A stretch of 22,771 nt of DNA, taken from the IMG/VR virus record IMGVR_UViG_3300008050_004860, positions 1 through 22,771 of that record. The stretch is one strand, 5' to 3'. The notes beneath the pieces are model-generated. The model did not search any database. It saw only the letters and a program-made list of their open reading frames with translations, and was not told the DNA's origin. A program made the position numbers and the translations under genes. Each line of letters opens with the position of its first letter. Position 1 is the stretch's first letter. This document shows positions 1 through 7,925 of the stretch, piece by piece. This DNA comes from a virus.

Positions 1-1926
1 ACAAAAGAACAGGGGGGTTACGAAATACCCCAGCACTATACTTTCCTCGGCAGAGAGTGGCGAAGTGCATATTTAGGAGCTGTTCAACTAGAGCACCAAG
101 CACAGGCTTTACAACTAGCTACTGGTGAAAGTATGAGAAAAGTATTAACAGAAGGAGGGACACCTGAAGAGTTAGTTTCTCTTACACAGGATATGTTAGC
201 AATGTTCCATCCTAATTTAATAGACTCATATGTCTGGAATCCAGAAAACTATAGTGATGTACCTGTTAGAATAACTGGTGTAGGAGGAGACTTACAGGAT
301 TTATTTATTCGAGCTGACAATATACGCGAAAGGTATACAGATATACTGGTAAATAAAACTGCTACAGCAGAAGAGAATGAAAGCTACATACGAGAGTACC
401 AAGCATTTCAGGAAGAGGTTACACAATTTTTTACTAATAGGAATGTAGAACTACAGCAACTGAAGGCTGCGTGGGCTACTTTTCAGACAGGAGAGCACAG
501 AGAACTAGCAGATTTGTATTTGAATAAAGAGACAGGAGTGATTGCCGCTTATGAATCAATGCTCACAAACTGGCAAAATACTGTACTAAAGTTGGATGAC
601 AATGCTAGTCCTTTAAAGATGTTTAAAGCTATGAATGCACTAGCAGGAGAGCAAAACTTATTTGAAAGACCAACACAGAGAACAGTCATTAGATTATTAA
701 AGGAACTAGAGCCTCTTTTAGATAGTACTAAACATCCGTGGATCACTCATAAATTACAACAGGTATTAGAACAGGCTAATCTGGGTGGGATATGGAACGA
801 ACTTACAAAGCCAGATTCCGACAGTGATGGTGAGACTGCTGCGATCAGAAAGATACTTCAAAGTGTTGCAGGGGGCGAGACTATTAACCTGACTTCAGGT
901 ATACAAGCAGCGATTGCTGCTGCTGGGGGTGTGACGAGCAACGCCACTCCAGATAATACAGTGCTTCCTCCAAATGAAATGTATAAACAATATGCACTGG
1001 CTTTGGCTAGTACTGAAGTTATATCAGATGTTCTAGAGGTTCCAACTTTTACACTACCTAACCAACCGTATCCTGAACCAGTGATACATACAATAGCCTA
1101 TGAAGCAGCTTGGTTGATGAAAACAGCAAACAATGGAGCCTCTTCCTTTACGGATGGACGAGCAGGTATAGAAACAAGATACACACAGCCTGAGTTCTAT
1201 GAGCTTGTAGCTAACTATATGGATAAAACCTCCGGTAAAACAAAAGAAGGTAGTCTAAGTTTTGGATTACTAGGTACGGCTCTTAATAAATACTATATAC
1301 AGAATAATTATGCTGCCTCTGTAAAAGAAAACTTGCGTAATCATATGTTAGCTCGTTCATGGCAAGGAGCATCTCTACTAGACCTAGTAGATGTTAATGT
1401 TGACGGGCTAGAAGAATTTGGGAATGTGGAAATAACAGTAAAACCAGATGCTGCTGAAATCCTAGCTTCTTTTGATACAAGGATCGGGAAAGCAGGAGAC
1501 TACAGTGAAACAGGGGAATCATTAGAGGGTGTACCACTAGAGGGTCGGGGATTGTACTTTATTAACATACCTGAAGAGGTATACTATATGCAAGATCGCC
1601 TTACTGGTATCTTACCTGCTCTCAGTCCCACTAAAGATACTGTAGGTGAGATGAGTCAAAGGAATTTAGAAGCTGCGCGAGAAATTTATGGGGAAGAGCA
1701 GGTTGGAAAAATTCCTCCGCTATCAGAAGCTGATTACAGTCTTATGATAGAGCGTTTAGAACTGGTTGCTCCTATGCTCGCAGAAAAACTAACGACTTGG
1801 GCTAAACTAGATGCTCTTAAGTGGATGTTGAGCAATGATTCTGGAGGAGCAAGAGTAAATCCCCTTGAAGTTTTGGCTGGTAACCCAGACCCTGCACTAA
1901 GAATGGTTCTTGGAGCATCTAAGTAG
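1..1926 (+). CDS. Large virion-associated-type protein, 5'-truncated by window edge
   Basis: The frame is open from the first base to a TAG at 1924-1926, so the gene starts outside the window. The first ATG inside (133) is probably internal, because the 44 codons before it read as ordinary protein (they include the stretch FLGREWRSAYLGA) and no ribosome site precedes 133. The visible 641 residues are soluble, mostly helical and acidic, with no signal peptide, membrane segment or motif I recognise. An alanine/glycine-rich stretch lies near residue 300 of the visible part. Its position just upstream of the endolysin and holin-type genes, at the end of the late operon, suggests an internal virion or tail-associated protein. 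That is inference from position only. The next gene starts with a GTG sharing one base with this stop (TAGTG), so the two are probably translationally coupled. Confidence 0.8.
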   Translation, partial: TKEQGGYEIPQHYTFLGREWRSAYLGAVQLEHQAQALQLATGESMRKVLTEGGTPEELVSLTQDMLAMFHPNLIDSYVWNPENYSDVPVRITGVGGDLQDLFIRADNIRERYTDILVNKTATAEENESYIREYQAFQEEVTQFFTNRNVELQQLKAAWATFQTGEHRELADLYLNKETGVIAAYESMLTNWQNTVLKLDDNASPLKMFKAMNALAGEQNLFERPTQRTVIRLLKELEPLLDSTKHPWITHKLQQVLEQANLGGIWNELTKPDSDSDGETAAIRKILQSVAGGETINLTSGIQAAIAAAGGVTSNATPDNTVLPPNEMYKQYALALASTEVISDVLEVPTFTLPNQPYPEPVIHTIAYEAAWLMKTANNGASSFTDGRAGIETRYTQPEFYELVANYMDKTSGKTKEGSLSFGLLGTALNKYYIQNNYAASVKENLRNHMLARSWQGASLLDLVDVNVDGLEEFGNVEITVKPDAAEILASFDTRIGKAGDYSETGESLEGVPLEGRGLYFINIPEEVYYMQDRLTGILPALSPTKDTVGEMSQRNLEAAREIYGEEQVGKIPPLSEADYSLMIERLELVAPMLAEKLTTWAKLDALKWMLSNDSGGARVNPLEVLAGNPDPALRMVLGASK

Positions 1927-2963
1927 TGGAACTAATACAAACAGTTCAAGATTATTTGCATCAAGCGGTGATAGATTTGGAGCTAAATAGAAAACGGGGG
2001 ATAGCTGTAGCTAAAACCCGTAACCTTCTACATGAAGAAGCAAAGCTTGCAAGAGATAACCCAGAAGCTTTTATAGAATTAGTAAATGAGACAGGTCTCT
2101 TTGATGAAGAATTAAACGTACAGGGACAACGACAATATCAAAACGATCCTAGACTTAGGCGAGTCGCTCAAATAAAAAGTAACATTGTTATCCGAGATAA
2201 AGTGTTAGCTAGTATGGAAGACGCTCAACAAAGTACAGCAGCCCTCCGTTCAGATATGCCAGAACCAGAGGCACCCTCTCTTCCAGTAGAGGTAACAAGA
2301 GATTCTTGGTTTGACCAATGGGTAGGTAGGTTTGAGGGTACTGAGACAACAATAAATGAGAAAGGGGTAGTAACTCGTCCCTACGGGATTGAGGAGCAGT
2401 GGCATGGTGAGCTAATATCTGATTGGCACACAGACAGCGACATACCACTAGATAGAGAACTTACTCCTGATGAGGATAAAAGACTCGCCAAATTTATTTG
2501 GAACGAGAAACATAAGGTGTTGTTAAAGCCGGATGATCAGAACTCAAAGAAAGTAGAAGTAAGGGAAAGGCATAAAAACTATGCTAAACTGTCACAACTT
2601 GGTCAGTCTATAGTTCTAGATACCTACTGGCATGGTAATGATAAGTATCCAAAGCTGACTGAGGCATTACTAGCTTGGGAAAACGATAAGGATAATGATG
2701 AGTTAAGGGATGCTGTTTTTGCCCAAATACGAAGAGTAAAGAAACCAAAAGGGGTCGAGACACCTAGCACTACATTTGATAATCGAGCAGCTCGGAATAT
2801 ATTTACATATAAAGAACTAGCAGATTGGCAAAATCAAGATCATGTAGAGAGGATAAAAAGGCAGCTAAAGCTCTTGGAGTTTGAAGGTGGGGCAAAGCCT
2901 AAAGGCGTATATTTAGATATGTTCAAATGGGATAAAGAAGATGCCAAGCTTCGGGGCGAATAG
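1926..2963 (+). CDS. Uncharacterised late phage protein, GTG start
   Basis: This 345-residue protein begins with a GTG that overlaps the previous TAG by one base. The protein is highly charged, rich in Lys, Glu and Asp, and without membrane segments. I recognise no family. The middle (about residues 125-185) is rich in Trp and acidic residues, and the C-terminal third has alternating Lys/Glu helices. Its location between the large virion-like protein and the endolysin fits a late structural or virion-internal protein, or a morphogenesis factor. The 3' end overlaps the endolysin gene by 23 bases, so the endolysin ribosome site lies inside this gene. Function is unknown. Confidence 0.75.
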   Translation: MELIQTVQDYLHQAVIDLELNRKRGIAVAKTRNLLHEEAKLARDNPEAFIELVNETGLFDEELNVQGQRQYQNDPRLRRVAQIKSNIVIRDKVLASMEDAQQSTAALRSDMPEPEAPSLPVEVTRDSWFDQWVGRFEGTETTINEKGVVTRPYGIEEQWHGELISDWHTDSDIPLDRELTPDEDKRLAKFIWNEKHKVLLKPDDQNSKKVEVRERHKNYAKLSQLGQSIVLDTYWHGNDKYPKLTEALLAWENDKDNDELRDAVFAQIRRVKKPKGVETPSTTFDNRAARNIFTYKELADWQNQDHVERIKRQLKLLEFEGGAKPKGVYLDMFKWDKEDAKLRGE

Positions 2964-3312
2964 TCTTAAGCACAGGCATACATGTCATCCTGATCTACAA
3001 GCTATACTTGATAGAGCTATTAAGAAGTATGACTTCTCAGTTATATGGGGACACCGAAACAAACAAGAACAGAATGCGGCTTGCGCTGACGGATACAGCG
3101 AATTAGAGTGGCCTCATTCTAAGCACAATAAATATCCATCTATGGCATTTGATGTTATACCCTACCCAAATGGGTTTAGCAATTCAGATGCAGAGTTCTA
3201 CAAGATGGCAACCTACATACTAGCAGCGGCTAGTGATCTTCAGATACCATTACGATGGGGAGGACATTGGGAAAGTTTTAAGGATATGGCTCACTTTGAG
3301 CTAAGGAGTTAA
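2941..3312 (+). CDS. Endolysin, peptidase M15 family
   Basis: This 123-residue enzyme has the zinc-site layout of M15 peptidases (VanY / T5 endolysin type), which cut peptide cross-links of peptidoglycan. It has SKHN...AFDV at residues 60-72, giving candidate zinc ligands H62 and D71. It also has WGGHW...FKDMAHFEL at 106-121, giving D115 as catalytic acid and H118 as third ligand. The D-to-H spacing of 3 matches the T5 enzyme. The length is normal for a compact phage M15 endolysin with no binding domain. There is no signal peptide, so export would depend on a holin, and small membrane proteins follow directly. Specificity (L-Ala-D-Glu versus D-Ala) cannot be read from sequence. Confidence 0.88.
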   Translation: MPSFGANSLKHRHTCHPDLQAILDRAIKKYDFSVIWGHRNKQEQNAACADGYSELEWPHSKHNKYPSMAFDVIPYPNGFSNSDAEFYKMATYILAAASDLQIPLRWGGHWESFKDMAHFELRS

Positions 3313-3314
3313 GG

Positions 3315-3575
3315 ATGCATTGGGATAAACACATACTACAGATTGCTGCGATTGTCTTCCTAGCTGGCGGGGGATGGATGACCCTATCTCAAGTGCAAGC
3401 AGTAGCAGAAGAAAATAAAGCAAAGATAGAATTAGAGAGTGCTCGATCTCAAGAGATCGAAAAGAAATTAGTTAGGATAGAAACCAAACAAGAATTAATT
3501 GCAGAAGATGTAGATGATGTCCAAGATAAACTGGACACTATTTTAGAAGCGATAAGAGAGAGACACGGAGAATAA
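3315..3575 (+). CDS. Small membrane-anchored coiled-coil protein (lysis cassette, spanin- or holin-accessory-like)
   Basis: This 86-residue protein has one N-terminal hydrophobic segment (about residues 8-25). A long charged region with heptad character, rich in Glu, Lys, Asp and Ile/Leu, runs to the end. An anchor plus coiled coil right after the endolysin is the layout of inner-membrane spanin subunits (Rz type). However, no lipoprotein partner (Rz1) is embedded or adjacent, so a holin accessory or pinholin-like role is equally possible. The gene starts 2 bases after the endolysin stop, and the ribosome site AAGGA lies across that stop. Confidence 0.72.
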   Translation: MHWDKHILQIAAIVFLAGGGWMTLSQVQAVAEENKAKIELESARSQEIEKKLVRIETKQELIAEDVDDVQDKLDTILEAIRERHGE

Positions 3576-3578
3576 ATT

Positions 3579-3698
3579 ATGCCTGAAAGAATGATTGATA
3601 GCCTGAGCCACATGATAAGCGACCATAGAAAAGCAACCACCGCTATTCTGGTAGTTAGCTTTGTACTTGGTATTATATTTGGTAGTGCTATAGCCTAA
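3579..3698 (+). CDS. 39-residue single-span membrane protein in the lysis cassette
   Basis: This short gene starts 3 bases after the preceding stop, behind a GGAG-type site. It encodes a polar N-terminus of about 20 residues followed by one hydrophobic segment (about 22-38) ending at the C-terminus with alternating Gly, Ile, Val and Ala. Such tiny single-span proteins beside endolysins are often holin or antiholin components, but no family is recognisable at this length. Support comes from tight spacing on both sides and clean protein-like composition. Confidence 0.6.
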   Translation: MPERMIDSLSHMISDHRKATTAILVVSFVLGIIFGSAIA

Positions 3699-3703
3699 TA
3701 ACT

Positions 3704-4099
3704 ATGTTCTCCTCAATACTGACCGCCCTTCTTTCTAAGGCGTTACCTGCTGCTGCTGATTTCTTTATGGCTAAAGAACAGTTGAAGCAAGAGGTGAAGC
3801 TGGAAGAACTCAGAGGTAAGAGAGCATGGGAACGGGCGATGACCCAGAGAGCAGAGGCTAGTGAAGGGCGCGACCACGAGTGGGAGTTGGCTAGGCTAGC
3901 CGATTCGCGTAATAGCTGGAAGGATGAATGGGTACTAATCCTATTATCAATACCCCTTATACTAGTCTTCATCCCAAACGCACAAGAGTATGTGCTTAAT
4001 GGCTTTGGTGTATTAGCGCAGACTCCTGAGTGGTATCAGTGGATGATCGGTGTCATCTTCACTGCTATCTATGGGGTGCGCATATGGAGGCGTAAGTAG
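3704..4099 (+). CDS. Probable holin (two visible C-terminal membrane spans)
   Basis: The 131-residue protein has an amphipathic N-terminal helix (residues 1-22) and a long charged helical region (24-72). Two hydrophobic spans follow, at about 76-93 and 109-126, and the end is strongly basic (IWRRK). Charged helix plus C-terminal spans resembles holins of the gene-transfer-agent/3TM type, in which the first helix also inserts. That family call is from general resemblance. It is the last gene of the rightward late block. Its stop lies only 4 bases from the stop of the first leftward gene, and no terminator hairpin is visible between them. Confidence 0.7.
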   Translation: MFSSILTALLSKALPAAADFFMAKEQLKQEVKLEELRGKRAWERAMTQRAEASEGRDHEWELARLADSRNSWKDEWVLILLSIPLILVFIPNAQEYVLNGFGVLAQTPEWYQWMIGVIFTAIYGVRIWRRK

Positions 4100-4103
4100 A
4101 AAC

Positions 4104-4355
4104 CTATGTGCTATCCTTACCTCCCTTCCGTTTGTCCTTAGCAAAGCTTTTAATAGGCTTTGTGCTGTAATCTCTAAAGGTATCTAGATACTCATACGGG
4201 TCTTTAGCTAGATTAGACCTGAAGGTAGAGGGTATCCTCTTAGTAAAGCCAGAGCCACAATAAGGACAGGTAGCCACAGGCACACCTACTTGTGGTATTG
4301 TATCCTCAAATACATTTAGGCATTCGTCACACTTAACATCAATAACAATTCCCAT
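4104..4355 (-). CDS. Zinc-ribbon protein
   Basis: This 83-residue protein has two Cys pairs, CDEC near residue 9 and CPYC near residue 31. They are about 20 residues apart, the four-cysteine layout of a rubredoxin-like zinc ribbon, as in FmdB-type small regulators. The C-terminal 45 residues are basic and likely unstructured or nucleic-acid-binding. It is the last gene of the long leftward operon, 8 bases after the ribonucleotide reductase. A GGGGG-type ribosome site precedes the ATG. A role in regulation or as a partner of the reductase is only positional inference. Confidence 0.75.
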   Translation of the reverse strand: MGIVIDVKCDECLNVFEDTIPQVGVPVATCPYCGSGFTKRIPSTFRSNLAKDPYEYLDTFRDYSTKPIKSFAKDKRKGGKDST

Positions 4356-4363
4356 TATACCCC

Positions 4364-6265
4364 CTATAATTCACACGCACCACCAGCACAAGCCAACTCT
4401 TGGCTACTGGTGGTTTCGTCGTGTTCTTCTTTTATGTCCCAATCTATTTCAGATGGGAACTTCTTCATTAGTTTATTGTACTGCTTCTTAGTTATCTTCT
4501 CATAAGGAGCCTGTCTGTATGTATGGTCATCGACAGGGAAGAAGCTTATACCACTGATGTGGTCAAAGTTCCTGTACACCCACGCCCCTACCACCAACCA
4601 CTCATCCTCTTTTACATATATAGAAACACTGGGCTTGTGTTCACAGTAGTACTTGTTGAATAGCTTCCAGTGTTCTAGTTGTGTCAGTGCATTAAGGTCA
4701 CTGATACATACTGCTAGTTCTGGTGAAGCAATAGGGAAATCAAATACCCATTGTAACTCATTAGTTACGTCTGTTTCATGGGGGATACCGGCTTGGATAA
4801 GAGCCTCACTGATAGGATCGGCTTTGGATTGTCTAACTCTCCGAATATAATATGGTGCATATCTAGGATGTATCCCACTGGCTGATCCCGTAAGTTGGCT
4901 AACTGTTCCAGATGGCTTAACACAAGTAATTGCAGCCGAAGGTTGTACTCCAAGGTTTTTAGCCCACGTTTTATTGGCATGTATAGCTTCATTGCGTAGC
5001 TCCTTAAGTTTGTTTGCTAACAAATCAGGGGCTTTACACCCTTTCCATCTATGCGCTGATAAGATATAGTTGTCCATGATACCTGTTAGGGACACACCTA
5101 GTAAGCGTTCTTCTTCGCAATTGCCTTTCCATTTAGCAGATAAATATCTAAAGTTAGTTAATGTAGATTGAAATGTACCGAGGATAGTAGCTAGTTTAAT
5201 CTTATATTTAAGATCAGCTATACTATCATCAGCTCGTGCTATGACTTCTGTGAGATTACAGAACTGTCTTGGTCTTAGAATTATTTCGGAACACGGATTA
5301 GTTCCCCATCCATGATCGCTTTCTCTACGAGCTGGCAGTTCCCTGTTACATGCATCTCTGGAAAAGATGCCACGCTCTCCTGACTTACTTTCGTAGAGAG
5401 CTGTCCATTCTTTAAGGAACACTCCAGTGTCAGGCTGCTCCGTGTAACATACCGAGTTGTTAGATAGTGATCGCTGTTGGTTAGCGTAATACCAAGTTCC
5501 AGACTTTGCTGTTCTAAGTCGTTCACTCTGGAGATTAGATAGACTAAGCAAAGCAGAACGACGAACACCGCCACAGACAACACTTTCTGCAATTTTACAA
5601 ACGACATCATGGCATTCGATATCATGAAGTTTTCTCCCTTTAGCACCCTTAAACACATTAATAATAAAAGTAAACAGTTCTTCCAATGGCTCTGGGCCAC
5701 TAGCTCTACCACCAAATATTTTCAGGGGTGCTCCTGCTGGTCGTATTCGTGAGTAGTCTATGTCTGGTACTTGTCCATCATACAGTAAAGAGATGAGCTT
5801 ACGTAAGGCAGAAGCCCAACCAATCTTGGAATCTGCTACATGTATAGTAGCATCAGCATCGTGGAACTCATCAGGTATCTCAGGTAAACTGGAAACGTAT
5901 TCACGTTCAACACTAAACCCTACACCTGTACCACACAACAAGACGTACATAATCTCATCAAAGACTTTACGGTTATCTATCGGTACATAAGCACAGTTAT
6001 ATCCAGCTACGTGATCTCTTTCTAATGCTGGCCCTGCTGTCATCAATGCCCTCATACTTGGCATGATCTCATGGTTAAGAATAGCATTGCGCAATTCATT
6101 ATATAACCTAGTACTTAAATCGTAGTCATTATTTTCTTTCAAGTGCTCCCGCATGAAATCCATATAACGGGTCACAGTTTCTTCCCATGTCTCCCGCCTT
6201 TGCTTGTCAGGCAGGTATCTAGCATAGCGTGACTTGTGTATAAATTGTTCGTATATGTCACTCAC
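4364..6265 (-). CDS. nrdJ: Adenosylcobalamin-dependent (class II) ribonucleotide reductase
   Basis: This enzyme reduces ribonucleotides to deoxyribonucleotides for phage DNA synthesis using vitamin B12 coenzyme. Numbered from an ATG 15 bases upstream, the motif NPCSEI places the thiyl-radical Cys at 330 with N328 and E332. C341 (11 residues on, as in Lactobacillus leichmannii C408/C419) pairs with C96 in GYNCAYVP. The C-terminal shuttle pair is CX4C (631/636). It resembles the monomeric triphosphate-reductase branch but is about 100 residues shorter than the 739-residue L. leichmannii enzyme. I chose the GTG at 6265: GAGGAG sits 7 bases upstream and its start overlaps the previous gene by 8 bases, whereas the upstream ATG at 6280 has no site and overlaps the ribosome site itself. 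The protein is 633 residues. No small subunit or activase is needed. Confidence 0.93.
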   Translation of the reverse strand: MSDIYEQFIHKSRYARYLPDKQRRETWEETVTRYMDFMREHLKENNDYDLSTRLYNELRNAILNHEIMPSMRALMTAGPALERDHVAGYNCAYVPIDNRKVFDEIMYVLLCGTGVGFSVEREYVSSLPEIPDEFHDADATIHVADSKIGWASALRKLISLLYDGQVPDIDYSRIRPAGAPLKIFGGRASGPEPLEELFTFIINVFKGAKGRKLHDIECHDVVCKIAESVVCGGVRRSALLSLSNLQSERLRTAKSGTWYYANQQRSLSNNSVCYTEQPDTGVFLKEWTALYESKSGERGIFSRDACNRELPARRESDHGWGTNPCSEIILRPRQFCNLTEVIARADDSIADLKYKIKLATILGTFQSTLTNFRYLSAKWKGNCEEERLLGVSLTGIMDNYILSAHRWKGCKAPDLLANKLKELRNEAIHANKTWAKNLGVQPSAAITCVKPSGTVSQLTGSASGIHPRYAPYYIRRVRQSKADPISEALIQAGIPHETDVTNELQWVFDFPIASPELAVCISDLNALTQLEHWKLFNKYYCEHKPSVSIYVKEDEWLVVGAWVYRNFDHISGISFFPVDDHTYRQAPYEKITKKQYNKLMKKFPSEIDWDIKEEHDETTSSQELACAGGACEL

Positions 6266-6413
6266 TATCAAACTCCTCATGTAAATGTTGTCTTACCTTC
6301 TCAGGGAAGGCTTGTATTAATTCCTCGGTAGTTACTTGTAACACATCTACCACATAATCTGGATCAGATTCTATTAAAGTACCTAGTCGGTATTCCCATT
6401 CTTCCGGTGACAC
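6258..6413 (-). CDS. Small acidic protein, GTG start coupled to exonuclease stop
   Basis: I read this as 51 residues from a GTG at 6413 that shares one base with the TAG of the exonuclease gene (TAGTG). The same junction occurs at 1926 and 15665 in this window. A longer reading from an ATG at 6488 would add 25 residues lying wholly inside the exonuclease gene and of unlikely composition (Arg, Cys and Ser rich). The protein is acidic and helical, beginning SPEEWEYRLG. I recognise no family. It overlaps the reductase start by 8 bases, so co-translation with the reductase is likely. Confidence 0.65.
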   Translation of the reverse strand: MSPEEWEYRLGTLIESDPDYVVDVLQVTTEELIQAFPEKVRQHLHEEFDSE

Positions 6414-7189
6414 TATCTTGGTATCCTCTGTGTAAGGTTCCGACTTGCTGCATTTAATGATTCTCCTGCTCGTAATGGTGTGCTGCACCCTTCACATAAG
6501 TAGGCTTCGTATTCTAATGCCTTGCTCTTGAATGTGGTATCCAGACTTTGTAACTTAGTACTACCACATTGAGCACATGTCCTACGTGTACGATTCTTCC
6601 ATAGCCCTACATTGGGATGATCTGTTATCCAAGGTAGGAGTGTATGATATAACTTAGGTAATAACCTGACATCTTGTTTGTTATACTTTTCCATTTGCTT
6701 CCATGCTGTAGCATTATCAGCCATACAGTCATACCATAACTGGATACCCTTGTGCTGTACCTTAGCACCAAGCCCAAGCAATTGACATACATAGTCCAGC
6801 TTGTTAGATTCAAATCTAAACTGCGCTCGAACAGTCTTAAGTAAATCTATCTGGTGATAGTGGGTAACGGGTGGTAAGCCCATCTTTATAAACTCCCTAT
6901 TCAATGTAGGCATATCAAACTTACGTCCATTGTAATGTACCACTGCATCTGCTTCTGTTAGAAGTTCGTGCATTTGTTGTAGCATATTTTCTACTGTATT
7001 ATTATGCAGTCCAGAATATATAACTTCCCTTTGTCCTTCCCACTTAGCTGCCCAGCACAATGTATAACCTGCACTAGTTATATACTTGGGATTAATATAC
7101 CTTTGACGTAGAGAAAATATCTTAGCATCAGCAGGTGCTGTCTCTATATCTAGATACAGTATCTTCATTGGATTACTTCTCCGTGCCAT
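6413..7189 (-). CDS. DEDDy 3'-5' exonuclease (RNase H fold) with C-terminal zinc ribbon
   Basis: This 258-residue protein carries the three exonuclease motifs of the DnaQ-like superfamily. Exo I is DIET at 14-17 (D14, E16), Exo II is HYNGRKFDMP with D92, and Exo III is YNKQD with Y169 and D173. The Y-x3-D spacing places it in the DEDDy class. The last 60 residues form a four-Cys zinc ribbon (C205/C208 and C232/C235), an unusual addition suggesting a DNA- or protein-binding tail. The polymerase in this operon has its own exonuclease domain, so this one is separate, perhaps for host DNA degradation or repair. The ribosome site GGAGAGG lies 4 bases upstream of the chosen ATG. Confidence 0.85.
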   Translation of the reverse strand: MARRSNPMKILYLDIETAPADAKIFSLRQRYINPKYITSAGYTLCWAAKWEGQREVIYSGLHNNTVENMLQQMHELLTEADAVVHYNGRKFDMPTLNREFIKMGLPPVTHYHQIDLLKTVRAQFRFESNKLDYVCQLLGLGAKVQHKGIQLWYDCMADNATAWKQMEKYNKQDVRLLPKLYHTLLPWITDHPNVGLWKNRTRRTCAQCGSTKLQSLDTTFKSKALEYEAYLCEGCSTPLRAGESLNAASRNLTQRIPR

Positions 7190-7277
7190 AATCCCTCTCC
7201 AGTTTTTCTATCTCCACAAGCAGTACCCATGTCTTAAAGTTGAGCCATTCTAAGAATTGTTTCCATAACTTCTTCAC
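7173..7277 (-). CDS. 34-residue small protein between endonuclease I and exonuclease
   Basis: A short frame starts at GTG 7277, whose GTGA overlaps the stop of the endonuclease gene by 4 bases. A near-perfect site AAGGAGG sits 7 bases upstream. It runs to a TAA at 7173, 17 bases inside the next gene. The product is amphipathic, rich in Trp, Leu and Lys, beginning KKLWKQFLEWLNF. Without it, this would be the only 84-base gap in this part of the operon. Size prevents any family call. Confidence 0.58.
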   Translation of the reverse strand: MKKLWKQFLEWLNFKTWVLLVEIEKLERDYGTEK

Positions 7278-7714
7278 AACCATTCCTCCTTTAGTTCTGT
7301 GCCAACAGTATAGTCTACACCATGCTTGTCACACCAATCAGTGTACTTACTGTTAGCCCTACGGTTTAGTTTATTGTTACGCATAAACATCATTACTAAT
7401 TTCTCATTTAGTTCGGGAATACACTCCCTGACTGCGAGTATTTTTCTACGGTCAGCCGCAGTAAAACGTCCCTTTGCCTCAATAATGAGGTGATTTCCCA
7501 CAAAGAAATCGGGCGTATACCATGCATAGCGCACAAGATTCGTAGACCCACAGTCCCTACACTTTGCCCTGTTCTTTCGCAAAGCTTCATGGTACTCAAA
7601 CTTCTTAGCTTCATACTCATATGTTATTTTATTCTCCTTTAACCACTGCCCGATGTTCTCCTCATATAATGATCTAAAAGGGTGGATCGGGGATTTCTTC
7701 TTCTTCCGTGCCAT
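7274..7714 (-). CDS. T7-type endonuclease I (Holliday-junction resolvase)
   Basis: The 146-residue protein matches the T7 gp3 active-site layout. It has acidic E18/E19 in the N-terminal helix (SLYEENIGQWL), D69 in YTPDF, then E79 and K81 in IIEAKG. The D-to-E spacing of 10 and E-x-K agree with T7 residues D55, E65 and K67. The enzyme cuts branched DNA, and in T7 it degrades host DNA and resolves replication intermediates before packaging. A CRDC pair (C52/C55) in a loop between the first and second acidic sites is an extra feature. The start overlaps the DUF3310 gene by 41 bases, but AAGGAG placed 7 bases upstream of the ATG supports it. Confidence 0.9.
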   Translation of the reverse strand: MARKKKKSPIHPFRSLYEENIGQWLKENKITYEYEAKKFEYHEALRKNRAKCRDCGSTNLVRYAWYTPDFFVGNHLIIEAKGRFTAADRRKILAVRECIPELNEKLVMMFMRNNKLNRRANSKYTDWCDKHGVDYTVGTELKEEWL

Positions 7715-7916
7715 AGCAAAACTCCTTCAGTAATTGCAGGTAGTGTATTGCTTTGTCTATATCCTGCACACCATTCTTAATATGGTGTCTACAAATATAC
7801 TTAACAGCATTGCCTTCATGCCACCCTAATCCATTAGAGGCTATGAAATTTGTAGGTTGTATAGGTAGTGTCCTATAATGATCTCCACCTATCTGAATCT
7901 TTGACGGTTGCGCCAC
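7674..7916 (-). CDS. DUF3310 protein
   Basis: This 80-residue protein has the DUF3310 signature: an N-terminal GGDHY, then IQP..FI..NGLG..EGN.VKYICR, and a DIDKAIHYLQLL helix. The family is very common in phage replication modules. Its biochemical role is unsettled, and annotations as nucleotide kinase are not proven. The start is GTG, with AGGAG 6 bases upstream that lies just after the preceding nuclease stop. The acidic C-terminal tail (about residues 70-78) is encoded within the overlap with endonuclease I. Confidence 0.88.
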   Translation of the reverse strand: MAQPSKIQIGGDHYRTLPIQPTNFIASNGLGWHEGNAVKYICRHHIKNGVQDIDKAIHYLQLLKEFCYGTEEEEIPDPPF

Positions 7917-7925
7917 TTTATTCTC

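Noticed and set aside
133-135. ATG 133 as true start of the first gene
   Set aside because: The frame is open to base 1 with protein-like codons, and there is no ribosome site, so the gene is cut by the window edge.
4450-4485. Sigma-E-like GAACTT followed by TACTG on the plus strand
   Set aside because: The -10 part does not match and it lies antisense inside the reductase gene with no gene to drive.
5281-5715. 144-codon minus-strand frame inside the reductase
   Set aside because: Another-frame shadow of the reductase gene, which has full catalytic motifs.
6414-6488. Extension of the small acidic gene to ATG 6488
   Set aside because: It would lie entirely in the exonuclease gene, with unlikely composition, while GTG 6413 makes the TAGTG junction used elsewhere.
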